A DNA stretch of 64,000 bases from Parapedobacter indicus (GCF_900113765.1 NZ_FOQO01000005.1:328762-392761), one strand, 5' to 3'; counted from the first letter of the stretch, positions 1 through 9,261 are shown. Translations and numbers: made by a program. The notes: generated from the letters alone by a model not told the origin.

Positions 1-1431
1 CAATTCCTCTTTTTTAGCCAATTTTTCTTCTGGGCTGAGTCCCGACTTTTCAATTTCTGCTACATCCGTACCTACATCCGGCATGATGAAAAAGTTAGGA
101 TCTTCTCCGGATGCAGTGATGAGTTCTATACCCTTTTCGGTAAGCTCTACCTGATTGTTTTTTTCATCGATTACAAAATACAGCTCGGTATCTACCTTAG
201 GCATATTCTTGCTTTGTTCCTGCAGGTAATAATTTTCCGTTTTCTGAAGGAGCTGCCGATTGCTGCCTTCGCTGAGAAACTTAATAAGTGCCTTATACTT
301 GGGTAGCCCCCGATGTGCACGCAATAGGGCAAGCCCGCCGCCTTCGGCGCCGGTGTCGCCTTCTGAAATCTTTTTTTTCGCGTCATTCAAAACGTTATTG
401 ATGAATGCCTTTTGGGTATTAACCAAGCGTTCAATGCGCGGCTTGAGCTCATAAAATTCGTGTTCGTCGCCCCTTGGTATCGGACCGGAAATAATTAGCG
501 GCGTACGGGCATCGTCAATCAGCACCGAGTCCACCTCATCCACCATGGCGAAGTGCAGTTTTCGTTGTACCAGTGCATCGGGCGATTGCGCCATGTTGTC
601 ACGCAGGTAATCGAAGCCGAATTCATTGTTTGTACCGAATACGATGTCAGCAGCGTAGGCGTTTCGTCTCGCGGCGGAGTTTGGTTGATGCTTGTCAATG
701 CAATCGACGCGTAGACCGTGGAATTCAAACAGTGGACCGTTCCACTCGGAGTCACGGCGGGCTAGGTAATCATTTACGGTTACAATATGTACCCCTTGTC
801 CGGATAGCGCATTCAAGTAGGCGGGAAGGGTTCCCACCAACGTTTTACCTTCTCCAGTTGCCATTTCAGCGATTTTTCCCTCGTGCAACACGATACCCCC
901 GATCAACTGTACATCGTAATGGACCATGTTCCACGTTACCTCGTTTCCAGCAGCGATCCAAGTATGATTCCAGATAGCCTTATCGCCCACAATTTGTACA
1001 TGCGGTTTGGAAGCTGCTAGTTCGCGGTCAAAATCGGATGCGGTTACTTCGAGTGCGGCATTTTCCGTAAAACGGCGGGCCGTTTCTTTTACTACAGCAA
1101 ATGCCTCAGGCAGCACCTGCATTAACACTTCTTCCAGTTTTTGGTCTCGATCTTTGCCCAGTTTGTCGACCTTGTCATAGATAGACGTTTTTTCGGTCAT
1201 ATCAATCCCTTCTTGCTCTGCGTCTGCTTTCAGTGCACCAATCTCTGCGTCGATATCAGCCAGGTATTCTGTAATACGCCGTTTAAAATCGGCTGTTTTT
1301 GATCGGAGTTCGTCGTTGGTAAGGGATTCCAGCTTCGGATACTCTGCTTTGATTTTCTCAACTAGCGGCTGGATATGTTTAATGTCCCGTTCGGACTTAC
1401 TACCAAATATTTTACTTAAAAATGTTAACAT
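1..1431 (-). CDS. secA: Preprotein translocase ATPase SecA, N-terminal part (runs off the window edge)
   Basis: This is the motor ATPase that drives unfolded proteins through SecYEG. The minus-strand frame is open from the ATG at 1431 to base 1, giving 477 residues starting [14 protein letters not shown]. Visible family features are Walker A MATGEGKT at about residue 190, the DEVD box near 298 followed by [11 protein letters not shown], and the start of the preprotein cross-linking region. Bacteroidota SecA proteins are about 1,100 residues, so less than half is present. The truncation is due to the window edge, not decay. It is the first gene of its transcript, with a promoter-like box at 1511-1518. 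Identification is certain. Confidence 0.98.
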   Translation of the reverse strand, partial: MLTFLSKIFGSKSERDIKHIQPLVEKIKAEYPKLESLTNDELRSKTADFKRRITEYLADIDAEIGALKADAEQEGIDMTEKTSIYDKVDKLGKDRDQKLEEVLMQVLPEAFAVVKETARRFTENAALEVTASDFDRELAASKPHVQIVGDKAIWNHTWIAAGNEVTWNMVHYDVQLIGGIVLHEGKIAEMATGEGKTLVGTLPAYLNALSGQGVHIVTVNDYLARRDSEWNGPLFEFHGLRVDCIDKHQPNSAARRNAYAADIVFGTNNEFGFDYLRDNMAQSPDALVQRKLHFAMVDEVDSVLIDDARTPLIISGPIPRGDEHEFYELKPRIERLVNTQKAFINNVLNDAKKKISEGDTGAEGGGLALLRAHRGLPKYKALIKFLSEGSNRQLLQKTENYYLQEQSKNMPKVDTELYFVIDEKNNQVELTEKGIELITASGEDPNFFIMPDVGTDVAEIEKSGLSPEEKLAKKEEL

Positions 1432-1451
1432 CGGTTATTTTTTCTATATGA

Positions 1452-1505
1452 TATGCCATATGCTCAATAATGGCACCAAAACCCCGGCACCGCCAATATG
1501 GCATA
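1452..1505 (-). promoter_or_regulatory. Inverted repeat in the secA leader
   Basis: TATGCCATAT at 1452-1461 is the exact reverse complement of ATATGGCATA at 1496-1505, giving a 10-bp stem around a 34-nt loop. The inner part contains two GGCACC copies (GGTGCC on minus). On the minus strand the stem lies between the -7 box and the secA start, so it would form in the untranslated leader, about 20 nt before the ATG. A regulatory role is inference only. Confidence 0.4.
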
Positions 1506-1510
1506 ATCGA

Positions 1511-1518
1511 CAAAGTTA
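1511..1518 (-). promoter_or_regulatory. Candidate -7 promoter box for secA
   Basis: The minus strand reads TAACTTTG, an exact match to the Bacteroidota -7 consensus TAnnTTTG, about 80 nt before the secA start. No clear TTTG sits 19-21 nt further upstream, so only the -7 half is supported. The gap 1519-1594 also holds two AGATTTG heptamers (1525-1538) and nothing else recognisable. Confidence 0.5.
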
Positions 1519-1594
1519 GTTATTAGATTTGAGATTTGGGATATCTGACTTCAGACAATCGCCATCCAATGAGGGGCGCGGTTGAACCAAAAGG

Positions 1595-2464
1595 CTAAGA
1601 CAAAAACAAATCTTTAGTCGTTTGGGGAATCAACGCTAATTCCCACGCCTTGTGAAAAAGCGTTCGGATAGCGGTTTTCCCTTCGTCGCCCAACGATATG
1701 GAAAACCGGTTGACGTACAATTCAATGTGTTTATACATGATATCTTCGCTCATCTCCTGCGCATGCGAACGGATAAAATCAAGACCGGATTTGGGATGGG
1801 CAAATGCGTATTCCACACTTTTGCGGATCACGCGGTCGATTTGTTTGACTGTTTTTTCTGAGAGCTGCCGCCTCGCTACAATTCCACCCAAGGGAATGGG
1901 AGCACCGGTGGCGTGTTCCCAATAGTCGCCGAGGTCCATGATTTTATGCAGTCCTTTGTCGTGGAAGGTAAAGCGATTCTCGTGGATGATCAATCCGAGA
2001 TCGATGCGCTCGTCAAGCAGCGCCTGTTCAATCCCGGAAAATACCATTTCCTGTTTCTTTATTAGGTTAGGGAATGCCAATCCCAGAAGGAAGTTTGCAG
2101 TCGTATATTTCCCGGGTATTCCTACAGTTAAATTGGACTGAAGAGATAAATCAACCGCCGAATGACTGATAGCGGATAGCTGTTTCATCAACTCGGGGCG
2201 TTTGCATATCAACAAGGGTCCTACTCCAAATCCCAAAGCACTTCCTGCATTTAGCAACACGTAATTTTCCACGGCGTAAGCATACGCATGATAACTCAGT
2301 TTGGTGATGTCCAATTCACCGTTGAATGCCCGGTGATTTAAGGTCTCCACGTCTTCATAGCACACGTCAAAATCCAAGCCTTCGGTATCGATTTTATGGT
2401 GGATTAGCGCATCAAAAATAAACGTATCGTTTGGGCAAGGAGAGAATCCAAGTGTCAATTTCAT
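1595..2464 (-). CDS. mqnD: 1,4-dihydroxy-6-naphthoate synthase (MqnD)
   Basis: MqnD acts in the futalosine route to menaquinone, converting cyclic dehypoxanthine futalosine to 1,4-dihydroxy-6-naphthoate in the cytosol. The 289-residue protein has the periplasmic-binding-protein-like fold of the family, starts MKLTLGFSPCPNDTF with the typical SPCPNDT motif at about residues 8-14, and has family length. Its start overlaps the end of the upstream small membrane protein gene by 4 bp, which in turn overlaps surE by 4 bp, so the three genes form one translationally coupled operon. No other futalosine-pathway gene is in the window. Confidence 0.93.
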   Translation of the reverse strand: MKLTLGFSPCPNDTFIFDALIHHKIDTEGLDFDVCYEDVETLNHRAFNGELDITKLSYHAYAYAVENYVLLNAGSALGFGVGPLLICKRPELMKQLSAISHSAVDLSLQSNLTVGIPGKYTTANFLLGLAFPNLIKKQEMVFSGIEQALLDERIDLGLIIHENRFTFHDKGLHKIMDLGDYWEHATGAPIPLGGIVARRQLSEKTVKQIDRVIRKSVEYAFAHPKSGLDFIRSHAQEMSEDIMYKHIELYVNRFSISLGDEGKTAIRTLFHKAWELALIPQTTKDLFLS

Positions 2465-2733
2465 GTCAATGACAATTTTGTGGTAAAAATCAGCAACATT
2501 GCCAAGACAAAGGTAATCAAAATCACCCCACGTGCCGCTTTTTCAAGCCCCTTCCGATAGAAATAACGAACAACAAAAAGATTAATTAACGCAGCAATGA
2601 CATATAAGCCCAACTGTTTGGATCCGAAGGGAACGGATAGTGTGGTGAATGTAGTCAATATATGTGCACACAGGGGCGCCAATAGTCCAATACTCAATCC
2701 CAATAAAAGCGAATTCTGCTGCATTTGATTCAT
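2461..2733 (-). CDS. Small integral membrane protein, function unknown
   Basis: This 90-residue protein has three hydrophobic stretches, at about residues 8-30, 40-58 and 68-88, so it is probably an inner-membrane protein. A short charged loop (YRKGLEKAARG) separates the last two. I do not recognise the family. It overlaps surE at its start and mqnD at its end by 4 bp each (ATGA-type junctions), which makes it very likely a translated member of that operon. The link to menaquinone synthesis or nucleotide hydrolysis is by position only. Confidence 0.75.
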   Translation of the reverse strand: MNQMQQNSLLLGLSIGLLAPLCAHILTTFTTLSVPFGSKQLGLYVIAALINLFVVRYFYRKGLEKAARGVILITFVLAMLLIFTTKLSLT

Positions 2734-3506
2734 TGAATTTCAAATTCCCAAGAGTTTAAGTCGGGTATTGCGTGATGGGCAGTCATGTCGAATTGAACGG
2801 GAACAATCGAAACGTAGTCGTTTTGCAATGCCCATACGTCAGTATCTTCTCCCCGATCACGTAGCTGGAATACACCGGTAAGCCAGTAGTAGCTACGGTT
2901 ATTAGGATCTTTCCGTTCATCAAATTCCTCCGCCCATTTTGCATCGGCCTGGCGGCAGATTTTGATTCCATTAATCCGATCGGTTTTCGGAAAGTTCACG
3001 TTAAGCAATGTTCCCTTCGCCAAGCCCTTTGCTAATACTTGTTTTGCAATGCTTCTCACATACGGGCGACAATTAGAGAAGTCGGCATCGGTTTCAAGAT
3101 CGTCGTATGAGAACCCAATTGAAGGAATCGCTTCGATTGCCCCTTCTACCGCTGCAGACATAGTACCGGAGTATAGCACGTTGATAGAGCTATTGAGGCC
3201 ATGGTTGATGCCCGACACGCAGATATCGGGTTTTCTTCCCTTGAACACTTGATTTACGGCGAGCTTCACACAATCTACCGGCGTACCGGAGCATTTATAC
3301 ATTTCCACATCCGGGTAGATGTAAACGCGATCAATGCGCAACGGTTTTCCGATGGTAATTGCATGTCCGGTGCCGGATTGGGGTCCCTCTGGAGCCACGA
3401 CGGTTACTTGACCTAACTTTTGCATCTCCTCAATTAATACCTTGATACCTGGCGCGGTGATACCATCATCATTGACGACGAGTATAGAAGGTTGTTTTTT
3501 TGACAT
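2730..3506 (-). CDS. surE: 5'/3'-nucleotidase SurE
   Basis: SurE is a metal-dependent phosphatase that dephosphorylates nucleoside 5'- and 3'-monophosphates. The 258-residue protein begins with ILVVNDDG, where the two Asp (13 and 14) bind the metal, followed by SGTGHAIT at about 44-51 with the conserved Ser, and SGINHGLN near residue 97 with the conserved Asn. Length and motif order are canonical. It is the first gene of the surE-orf90-mqnD operon; upstream lies the csbD terminator, so its own promoter must sit in the short stretch around 3507-3525 or inside that hairpin region. Confidence 0.96.
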   Translation of the reverse strand: MSKKQPSILVVNDDGITAPGIKVLIEEMQKLGQVTVVAPEGPQSGTGHAITIGKPLRIDRVYIYPDVEMYKCSGTPVDCVKLAVNQVFKGRKPDICVSGINHGLNSSINVLYSGTMSAAVEGAIEAIPSIGFSYDDLETDADFSNCRPYVRSIAKQVLAKGLAKGTLLNVNFPKTDRINGIKICRQADAKWAEEFDERKDPNNRSYYWLTGVFQLRDRGEDTDVWALQNDYVSIVPVQFDMTAHHAIPDLNSWEFEIQ

Positions 3507-3517
3507 GGGACGAAGTT

Positions 3518-3555
3518 AAAAAGAAAAGCGTTATGGACAACTGTCCATAACGCTT
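3518..3555 (-). terminator. Rho-independent terminator of the CsbD-like gene
   Basis: AAGCGTTATGGACA (3526-3539) pairs perfectly with 3542-3555. On the minus strand the stem is followed by TTTTCTTTTT. It lies 22 bp downstream of the csbD stop codon, directly before surE. Confidence 0.9.
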
Positions 3556-3577
3556 CCCTTCTTAAATGATGAGGCGA

Positions 3578-3763
3578 TTACAAACTATTTAACCAATCTA
3601 CCACCTCGTCTCGAGCTTTGCCCGTTTTCTTTTGAATACGGCCGATCAGTTCGTCGTCTTTTCCCTCTTCATATAATAAATCATCATCGGTCAATTCAGC
3701 GTATTGCTGTTTAGCTTTTCCTTTTAACTCGTTCCAAGTCCCTTTTAATTTCAGATTACTCAT
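3578..3763 (-). CDS. CsbD family stress-response protein
   Basis: This 61-residue, charged, cytosolic protein has the CsbD-like pattern: [21 protein letters not shown] at the start, then a second helix with [16 protein letters not shown]. CsbD proteins are general-stress-induced in other bacteria; their molecular role is unknown. It is monocistronic, bounded downstream by a strong terminator (3518-3555) and upstream by the ompA terminator hairpin at 3871-3906. About 100 bp of AT-rich DNA in front of it must carry the promoter; I cannot pick out a perfect consensus there. Confidence 0.9.
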   Translation of the reverse strand: MSNLKLKGTWNELKGKAKQQYAELTDDDLLYEEGKDDELIGRIQKKTGKARDEVVDWLNSL

Positions 3764-3870
3764 ACTGTATATCGTTTAAATCTAACACTGAAAACTAAAC
3801 AACAATATCCTGAAAAAGTTTGCAGGGAGAGGAAGCTTATCGGATCAAGTTTTATAAAAAGCTTTTCAAA

Positions 3871-3906
3871 AATAAAGCGGCTGCCCGTTTGGGCAGCCGC
3901 TTTATT
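3871..3906 (-). terminator. Strong terminator after the OmpA-like gene
   Basis: A perfect 16-bp stem, AATAAAGCGGCTGCCC (3871-3886) against 3891-3906, closes a 4-nt loop. A-rich and T-rich flanks on both sides make it potentially bidirectional. It lies 20 bp downstream of the OmpA-family stop codon. Confidence 0.93.
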
Positions 3907-3926
3907 TTGTCATCCAGATGGATTAC

Positions 3927-5318
3927 TTATCTTTTGATTTCAACACGACGGTTAAGTACGCGGCCTTCTTCGGTTGCATTGGAAGCAATCGGAGCAGATT
4001 CGCCCAACGCTTGTACGTTGATTTTGGCAGCATCCACGCCTGAATTAACCAAGTATTGTTTTACAGAGTTTGCACGGTCTCTTGACAAGTTCAGATTATA
4101 TGCTTCTGAACCTTCAGCAGATGCGTGACCATCCAATGTAACTGTAGCACCGCTTTCGCGCAGATCTGAAGACAACCGATCAAGGGTTGAGTAAGATTCA
4201 GTCTTCAATACAGAGCTATCAAATTCAAATTGGATGTTAGAATACGTTGCAGAGGTTTCCGATTTTGGCTCCGGGAATTTAATTGGACATCCAGCACCGT
4301 CAACCTGTGTACCTGCAGGCGTGCCTGGGCACTTGTCAAATTTATCAGATACACCATCACCGTCTTCGTCGCGGCTCAACTCGTCAACAAGACCTTCCAA
4401 CGTAGATACGCGTTGTTTCAAAGCCTCAAGCTCGTTGCGCAGAGAAGGATCTTTCAACTCGTCATACAACGTTGATACAGGGTTGTGCCAGGTCAAATCC
4501 GGTTTCGAAGAAGAACCCAAAGAGAATTCCAAACCAGCATAGGTGTAAGAGAATTTGTCATTGGCCGCACGGTCAACAACCGGTCCAAACAATGCTTTGT
4601 CATCAACAAAGTTCATCGTATAACCTAAGTTTAAAGCTACGCGGTCAGACAGTTTGAATTTAACACCTACACCTACAGGAATGTATGCTTCGCGTTTAAA
4701 GTCACGATCACCTGTCAATTCGCGATCGGAATTGACCTCTTCGCCCCAACCGCCTTTGTTATCCCAAGCTCCGGAAGAACCCTCTGCATCGGTATAACCA
4801 ACTGGGTTAAACGCCATCACACCGTAACCGACACTCGCATAGAAGTTAACGGCATTCTCACGACGCAAGAAATCGATGGTAGCCAATTGGAATACACCGT
4901 TCAAGCTAGCCGCATACTGTACAGAAGTTTCCGCGGACTGATATCCAGCAGCACCTGAAGCGCCGTTAGCTGCATCAAACAGGTACGAATTGCTAATACC
5001 TCTGTTATTGTAAGTGAAAATCCTACCGCGATTGGCGGCAGCTTCCAAGCCAAACCAGCTTGACAATTGCTTCCGAACGGTAAGTCCGTAATATTCGCGC
5101 AATTTGTAACCGCCGAAGCCTACTTTTTCGTTAAATGCATTCGATCCACCGATGATCACTGATGGCGTTGTGAAACCACCATTGACCCCAATTGACCACG
5201 TTCTGTACTGGCGCCTTCCGCCAAATACAGTCGGCTCCTGTGCTTGCACCGTGTCGGTCAGCCCTATGGCTGCAACGAGCGAGCAAGCAACTGCCGTTTT
5301 GATTGTAGAATAATTCAT
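3927..5318 (-). CDS. OmpA-family outer-membrane protein with TSP3-type linker
   Basis: The 463-residue envelope protein starts at the ATG at 5318 (MNYSTIKTAVACSLV), which gives a proper signal peptide with likely cleavage after VQAQ; the longer open frame to 5405 would run into the promoter. Residues about 30-300 look like a beta-barrel with alternating aromatic strands. Then comes a calcium-binding-like repeat, DEDGDGVSDKFDKCPGTP (about 317-334), and a C-terminal OmpA/Pal peptidoglycan-binding domain including LDGHASAEGSEAYNLNLS. The barrel anchors in the outer membrane and the C-terminus would bind peptidoglycan. It has its own promoter and terminator, as expected for an abundant porin-like protein. 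Confidence 0.92.
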   Translation of the reverse strand: MNYSTIKTAVACSLVAAIGLTDTVQAQEPTVFGGRRQYRTWSIGVNGGFTTPSVIIGGSNAFNEKVGFGGYKLREYYGLTVRKQLSSWFGLEAAANRGRIFTYNNRGISNSYLFDAANGASGAAGYQSAETSVQYAASLNGVFQLATIDFLRRENAVNFYASVGYGVMAFNPVGYTDAEGSSGAWDNKGGWGEEVNSDRELTGDRDFKREAYIPVGVGVKFKLSDRVALNLGYTMNFVDDKALFGPVVDRAANDKFSYTYAGLEFSLGSSSKPDLTWHNPVSTLYDELKDPSLRNELEALKQRVSTLEGLVDELSRDEDGDGVSDKFDKCPGTPAGTQVDGAGCPIKFPEPKSETSATYSNIQFEFDSSVLKTESYSTLDRLSSDLRESGATVTLDGHASAEGSEAYNLNLSRDRANSVKQYLVNSGVDAAKINVQALGESAPIASNATEEGRVLNRRVEIKR

Positions 5319-5366
5319 ACTCTTGTTTTTTTTAAGGTTAAAAATTTTTAATTGTCTAATTTTTCG

Positions 5367-5397
5367 CAAAAATAACCAATAGTTTGATTCACGCAAT
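5367..5397 (-). promoter_or_regulatory. Promoter of the OmpA-family gene
   Basis: On the minus strand ATTG (5397-5394) is followed after exactly 19 nt by TATTTTTG (5374-5367), an excellent fit to the Bacteroidota TTTG-N19-TAnnTTTG promoter. Transcription would start near 5360, giving a leader of about 40 nt. Confidence 0.8.
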
Positions 5398-5748
5398 ATT
5401 TGCAAATACTATTCCAGTTTTTTTAATTTCTACTATTTTCTAAAAAAAACTACCCGCTAAACGCTTTAAATGTCAATGACAAAGAACATATTCGGTTGCT
5501 AAACAGTTAGTTATAGATTCTGTCAGCTTGACGCGATGACATGCTATTCTTCTCCGATAGCAACGAAAAGCTAGCCTGTATAACCAAAAAAGAAAGACAG
5601 CCATTTCAATAAATTGTCATTCAAAATGTCTATTTTTATAGGCAGTTTGGCAAAGACGATGTAAATCTACGGATTAATCGCATCGTTTCCTAAAAAATCC
5701 CAAATATTTATTATACGCCACATTGACTATCCTGTATGCTGGCTTCGG
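5398..5748. other. Gene-free, AT-rich spacer
   Basis: About 350 bp between the end of the phosphate permease gene and the OmpA promoter. No reading frame with coding character is visible. The only structure I see is a weak GCTAT/ATAGC hairpin near 5550. It probably holds the 3' untranslated end of the phosphate operon. Confidence 0.6.
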
Positions 5749-6759
5749 TTAGAATAAATAGTGAATGATCGTATACGTAATACCCGCAAGGATGGCCGAT
5801 ACCGGAATCGTTAATACCCACGCCCACAGGAGGCTAATGGTGACACCCCACCTCACGGCGGAAACGCGTTTTACCACACCCACTCCAATGATTGAACCAG
5901 TGATGGTGTGCGTTGTGGATACCGGAATGCCAAAGTGCTCGGTGAAACCGAGGGTTACCGCAGCGGCGGTTTCTGCACCCACACCTTCCAAAGCATTTAC
6001 TTTCGTAATTTTGGTGCCCATCGTCTTTACGATCTTCCATCCACCGCTCATCGTGCCCAGTGCAATGGCTGAATAACAAGCAAGGGGTATCCACTCCGGC
6101 ATGGGGGCATCCGATTGCAGGTATCCTCCCGCTACCATTGCCACGAAGATAATCCCCATCACCTTTTGGGCGTCATTACCGCCATGCGCAAAGCTCAGCG
6201 CTGCCGATGAAACCAGTTGGAGCTTCCGGAACCACCATTCGGCAACGGAAGGTTTCGCCCTTTTTGATATATTGATGATCAATAGCGTAATCACGATAGC
6301 AATGAACATACCGATGAGCGGGGCAAGCACAATAAAGGATATGATCTGAAGGGTGGCACCCAAGTTGATCGCTCCGATGGCGCTATCTCCAAGGATAAAG
6401 GCATGGGCCATGCCCGCTCCTGCAAATCCGCCTATTAAGGTGTGTGAAGAGCTGGAAGGCACACCATAATACCAAGTGAAAAGATTCCAACCGATGGCGG
6501 CCATTAACCCCGCAAAAATCACCTCAAGTGTGATGTATTGTTCGAGTACCGTCTTTGCGATCGTGTTGGCTACTTTGTGGTCAGTGAAATAAAAATAGGC
6601 GGCAAAATTGAAGGCAGCTGCCCATAGCACAGCCTGGAAAGGTGACAACACTTTGGTTGACACAATGGTAGCGATGGAATTTGCGGCATCATGAAATCCG
6701 TTGATATAATCAAAAGCTATAGCAAGGATGATAACAATAACCAATAGTGTGGTGACCAT
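5749..6759 (-). CDS. Inorganic phosphate transporter, PiT family
   Basis: This 336-residue integral membrane protein of the PiT family imports phosphate with a cation. Diagnostic segments are FDYINGFHDAANSIAT near the N-terminus and the matching C-terminal copy GVGAETAAAVTLGFTEHFGIPVSTTHTITGSIIG. The two halves are the inverted-repeat signature of PiT proteins. Another typical site is SFAHGGNDAQKVMGII in the middle. It is 22 bp downstream of the DUF47 gene, the usual partner, so the two form a transport operon. Confidence 0.95.
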   Translation of the reverse strand: MVTTLLVIVIILAIAFDYINGFHDAANSIATIVSTKVLSPFQAVLWAAAFNFAAYFYFTDHKVANTIAKTVLEQYITLEVIFAGLMAAIGWNLFTWYYGVPSSSSHTLIGGFAGAGMAHAFILGDSAIGAINLGATLQIISFIVLAPLIGMFIAIVITLLIINISKRAKPSVAEWWFRKLQLVSSAALSFAHGGNDAQKVMGIIFVAMVAGGYLQSDAPMPEWIPLACYSAIALGTMSGGWKIVKTMGTKITKVNALEGVGAETAAAVTLGFTEHFGIPVSTTHTITGSIIGVGVVKRVSAVRWGVTISLLWAWVLTIPVSAILAGITYTIIHYLF

Positions 6760-6781
6760 AATACGCTTGCGGATTGTTTAA

Positions 6782-7429
6782 TTAGGCGTTTTTCACTAAG
6801 ATGCTTTCCAACACATTGGCTACGTCTTCGCACTTATCGGTAGCAGTTTCCATGGCAGACAGTACCTCTTTGTATTTGATCAACGCAATCGCATCCTTTT
6901 CGAACTCAAACAGTTCACCCACGGCCTTATCAAAAATGTAGTCCGCTTTGTTTTCGATGCTATTAATACGTACACACGAGTCGGTGATATTCCGAATGTT
7001 TTTGAGGTTGCGCAGTTCGTGAACGGCCTTGGCCACGTCCTCTGTAGCCTCAAGGATTAGATCGGCCATCTCGATAATTGGGTCGGTGATCTTTTCCAGC
7101 TTGTATAGGTCAATCCGGTTGGATGCTCCGTGGATAAAATCTGCCACATCATCCAGCGAACTGGTCAATGTATGGATATCTTCGCGGTCAAACGGGGTAA
7201 TGAAGTTTTTGCCCAGCTCTAGGTGTATTTGGTGGGAAATGTCGTCGCCCCTATGCTCCAAATCTTCAATTTTGCGGCTGAGTTCTTTCCGTTTGACAGA
7301 ATCAGAGAGGTTTACCAATTCCTTTAATAGTTTCGCCATGTCAATCAAGTTACTACTAGCTTGCTCAAACAGGGGAAAGAACTTTTTGTCTTTGGGAACA
7401 AAATATTGGAATATGCTATTGAGTGACAT
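6782..7429 (-). CDS. DUF47 / PhoU-like Pit accessory protein
   Basis: This 215-residue, all-helical cytosolic protein of the DUF47 family (TIGR00153, PhoU-related) starts MSLNSIFQYFVPKDKKFFPLFEQ. Conserved acidic helices include EDLEHRGDDISHQIHLEL and FITPFDREDIHTLTSSLDDVADFIHG, which in PhoU relatives bind metal clusters. These proteins are encoded next to PiT permeases and are thought to control them. It lies between the Pit gene (22 bp downstream) and a histidine kinase (69 bp upstream). Confidence 0.93.
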   Translation of the reverse strand: MSLNSIFQYFVPKDKKFFPLFEQASSNLIDMAKLLKELVNLSDSVKRKELSRKIEDLEHRGDDISHQIHLELGKNFITPFDREDIHTLTSSLDDVADFIHGASNRIDLYKLEKITDPIIEMADLILEATEDVAKAVHELRNLKNIRNITDSCVRINSIENKADYIFDKAVGELFEFEKDAIALIKYKEVLSAMETATDKCEDVANVLESILVKNA

Positions 7430-7498
7430 AGAACAAAATATTTCTGCAAAAATATAACCTTAATGTTAATTTAATGTTAAGTAACAGGTTGTTTCATG

Positions 7499-8530
7499 TT
7501 AACTCTTTATTTTCTCGAGTGTGAATGCAAAGGTGGTTCCCATGCCTTCAGTGCTTCGCACGTTGATGGTCTGCTGGTGAGCTTCGATGATGTGTTTCAC
7601 AATGGAAAGACCCAATCCGGAACCGCCGATTCTCCGTGAACGGCTCTTGTCGGTCCGGTAAAACCGTTCAAAAATCCTTGGAAGATTCTTTTCGTCAATT
7701 CCGATGCCATCGTCGGTCACTTCCACCAATACAGTTTCAAACAATTCGTAAACCCGTATATAGGTATTGCCTTGCGTTTTCCCATATTTAATAGAATTGC
7801 TTGTGAGGTTGACCAACACCTGTCTGATTTTCTCCCGGTCGGCCTTTACCAGCATGGAAGAATGATATTTTTCCTTGAAGACCAACGAAATATCGTGTGC
7901 TTTGGCTTTATCTTCCATCGAGTCCAGCACCTCTTTAATCAAAATCACCAAATCAAACTTTTGGTAATTGATTGGGATCTGTCCACTTTCCAGCTTGGAT
8001 ATTTCATCGAGGTCTTTAATTAAAAACGCTAATCTATCCAGATTTTGAGACGCTTTGGTCAAAAACTGCATCGCCATTTCCGGATCTTCCTGCATCATGC
8101 CGTCTTGCAATGCATCAATATATCCCTGAACAGCAAACAGCGGCGTTTTAAATTCATGTGAGATATTGGCAAGAAATTCCCTTCGGAATTTTTCTTGATC
8201 CTTTAATGCGTCTATTTCCCTTTTTTTTTCTTTAGCCCAATCCCTTACCTGCTGTTCTACGTCATTAATGGGATCATCGCTCATTTTTTCTCCCAGGGCG
8301 TTTTTCAAGTCCTTACCTAGCTTGAGGTTATGGATCAACTTGTAAATAAGCTTTATCTTGTTATAGATATACCGCTGGAATAAATAATAGAACGCAAAGA
8401 AACTGATGGCAAAAGATATCGCGAAGGTAACGAGAAAATGCAGCCAGCTATGCTGGAAATAAAAATTCACGCAGGCGATGGAAATGCCAACGGCACATGC
8501 ATTGATGAAAACAAGCCAGAGAAACCTCAT
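7499..8530 (-). CDS. Membrane sensor histidine kinase, PhoR-like
   Basis: This 343-residue kinase has two N-terminal transmembrane helices (about 4-24 and 30-52) with almost no periplasmic loop, a linker helix, the HisKA box LANISHEFKTPL with phospho-acceptor His125, and a complete HATPase domain (N box NLTSNSIKYG, G1 DDGIGI, F box RIFERFYR, G2 GGSGLGLSIVKH). The minimal sensor and the position directly upstream of DUF47-Pit suggest phosphate sensing as in PhoR, but this is inferred from context. No response regulator gene is adjacent, so the partner lies elsewhere. Confidence 0.9.
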   Translation of the reverse strand: MRFLWLVFINACAVGISIACVNFYFQHSWLHFLVTFAISFAISFFAFYYLFQRYIYNKIKLIYKLIHNLKLGKDLKNALGEKMSDDPINDVEQQVRDWAKEKKREIDALKDQEKFRREFLANISHEFKTPLFAVQGYIDALQDGMMQEDPEMAMQFLTKASQNLDRLAFLIKDLDEISKLESGQIPINYQKFDLVILIKEVLDSMEDKAKAHDISLVFKEKYHSSMLVKADREKIRQVLVNLTSNSIKYGKTQGNTYIRVYELFETVLVEVTDDGIGIDEKNLPRIFERFYRTDKSRSRRIGGSGLGLSIVKHIIEAHQQTINVRSTEGMGTTFAFTLEKIKS

Positions 8531-8550
8531 CGCTGCGACTGATTAAAACG

Positions 8551-9210
8551 CTACTGAAACCGGCCCAACACCGTAAGGCCGCCGGAGACTTTATCGCCGA
8601 TTTTCACATCTACTTTCGCGTCCAGGGGTAAAAAAACATCCACCCGCGAACCAAATTTGATAAACCCGAACTCATTCCCCTGTTGTACCGATGCGCCTTT
8701 TTCCACATACCAAACGATACGGCGGGCCATGGCTCCGGCAATCTGCCGAAAAAGCACTTCCTTTCCTTGTTCGGTTCGTACGGCTATCGTAGTCCGCTCG
8801 TTGAGGGTTGAAGATTTGGGATGCCATGCCACCAGATATTTACCCGGATGGTAGCGAAAAAAAGTTACCAAACCGCTCACCGGGTTCCGATTGATGTGCA
8901 CGTTGACGGGCGACATGAAAATGGATACCTGTATGCGTTTGTCTTGAAAATATTCCATTTCCTCCACTTCTTCAATCACGACTACCTTACCATCTGCCGG
9001 GCACAAAATTAAATTTTCATCGGTAGTGATGTGCCGTCGGGGACTTCTGAAAAACTGAAGAATCGTTACAAACAGCAAAAATGACAGAACGTAAGTGAGC
9101 CAGACAATCCATGTAGCATCTGGTATAAAATAGTGCACCAAAGCATTCGCGACAAAAATAACCAATGCCGCGATCGCGATGCTGGTATATCCTTCCTTGT
9201 GAATTGTCAT
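8551..9210 (-). CDS. psd: Phosphatidylserine decarboxylase family protein
   Basis: It makes phosphatidylethanolamine from phosphatidylserine at the inner membrane. The 219-residue protein is the short form, with two N-terminal membrane segments (about 10-46). The self-cleavage site lies in FIKFGSRVDVFLP, where cleavage before Ser188 would generate the pyruvoyl group and a 32-residue alpha chain. Other family blocks are CPADGKVV and VHINRNPVSG. It sits 20 bp upstream of the histidine kinase gene on the same strand and may be cotranscribed with it. Confidence 0.93.
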   Translation of the reverse strand: MTIHKEGYTSIAIAALVIFVANALVHYFIPDATWIVWLTYVLSFLLFVTILQFFRSPRRHITTDENLILCPADGKVVVIEEVEEMEYFQDKRIQVSIFMSPVNVHINRNPVSGLVTFFRYHPGKYLVAWHPKSSTLNERTTIAVRTEQGKEVLFRQIAGAMARRIVWYVEKGASVQQGNEFGFIKFGSRVDVFLPLDAKVDVKIGDKVSGGLTVLGRFQ

Positions 9211-9261
9211 ATCTTGAATTTAGTAGGCGAAGTTAGGCAACTTGCCGAGGTTATGCAAGTG

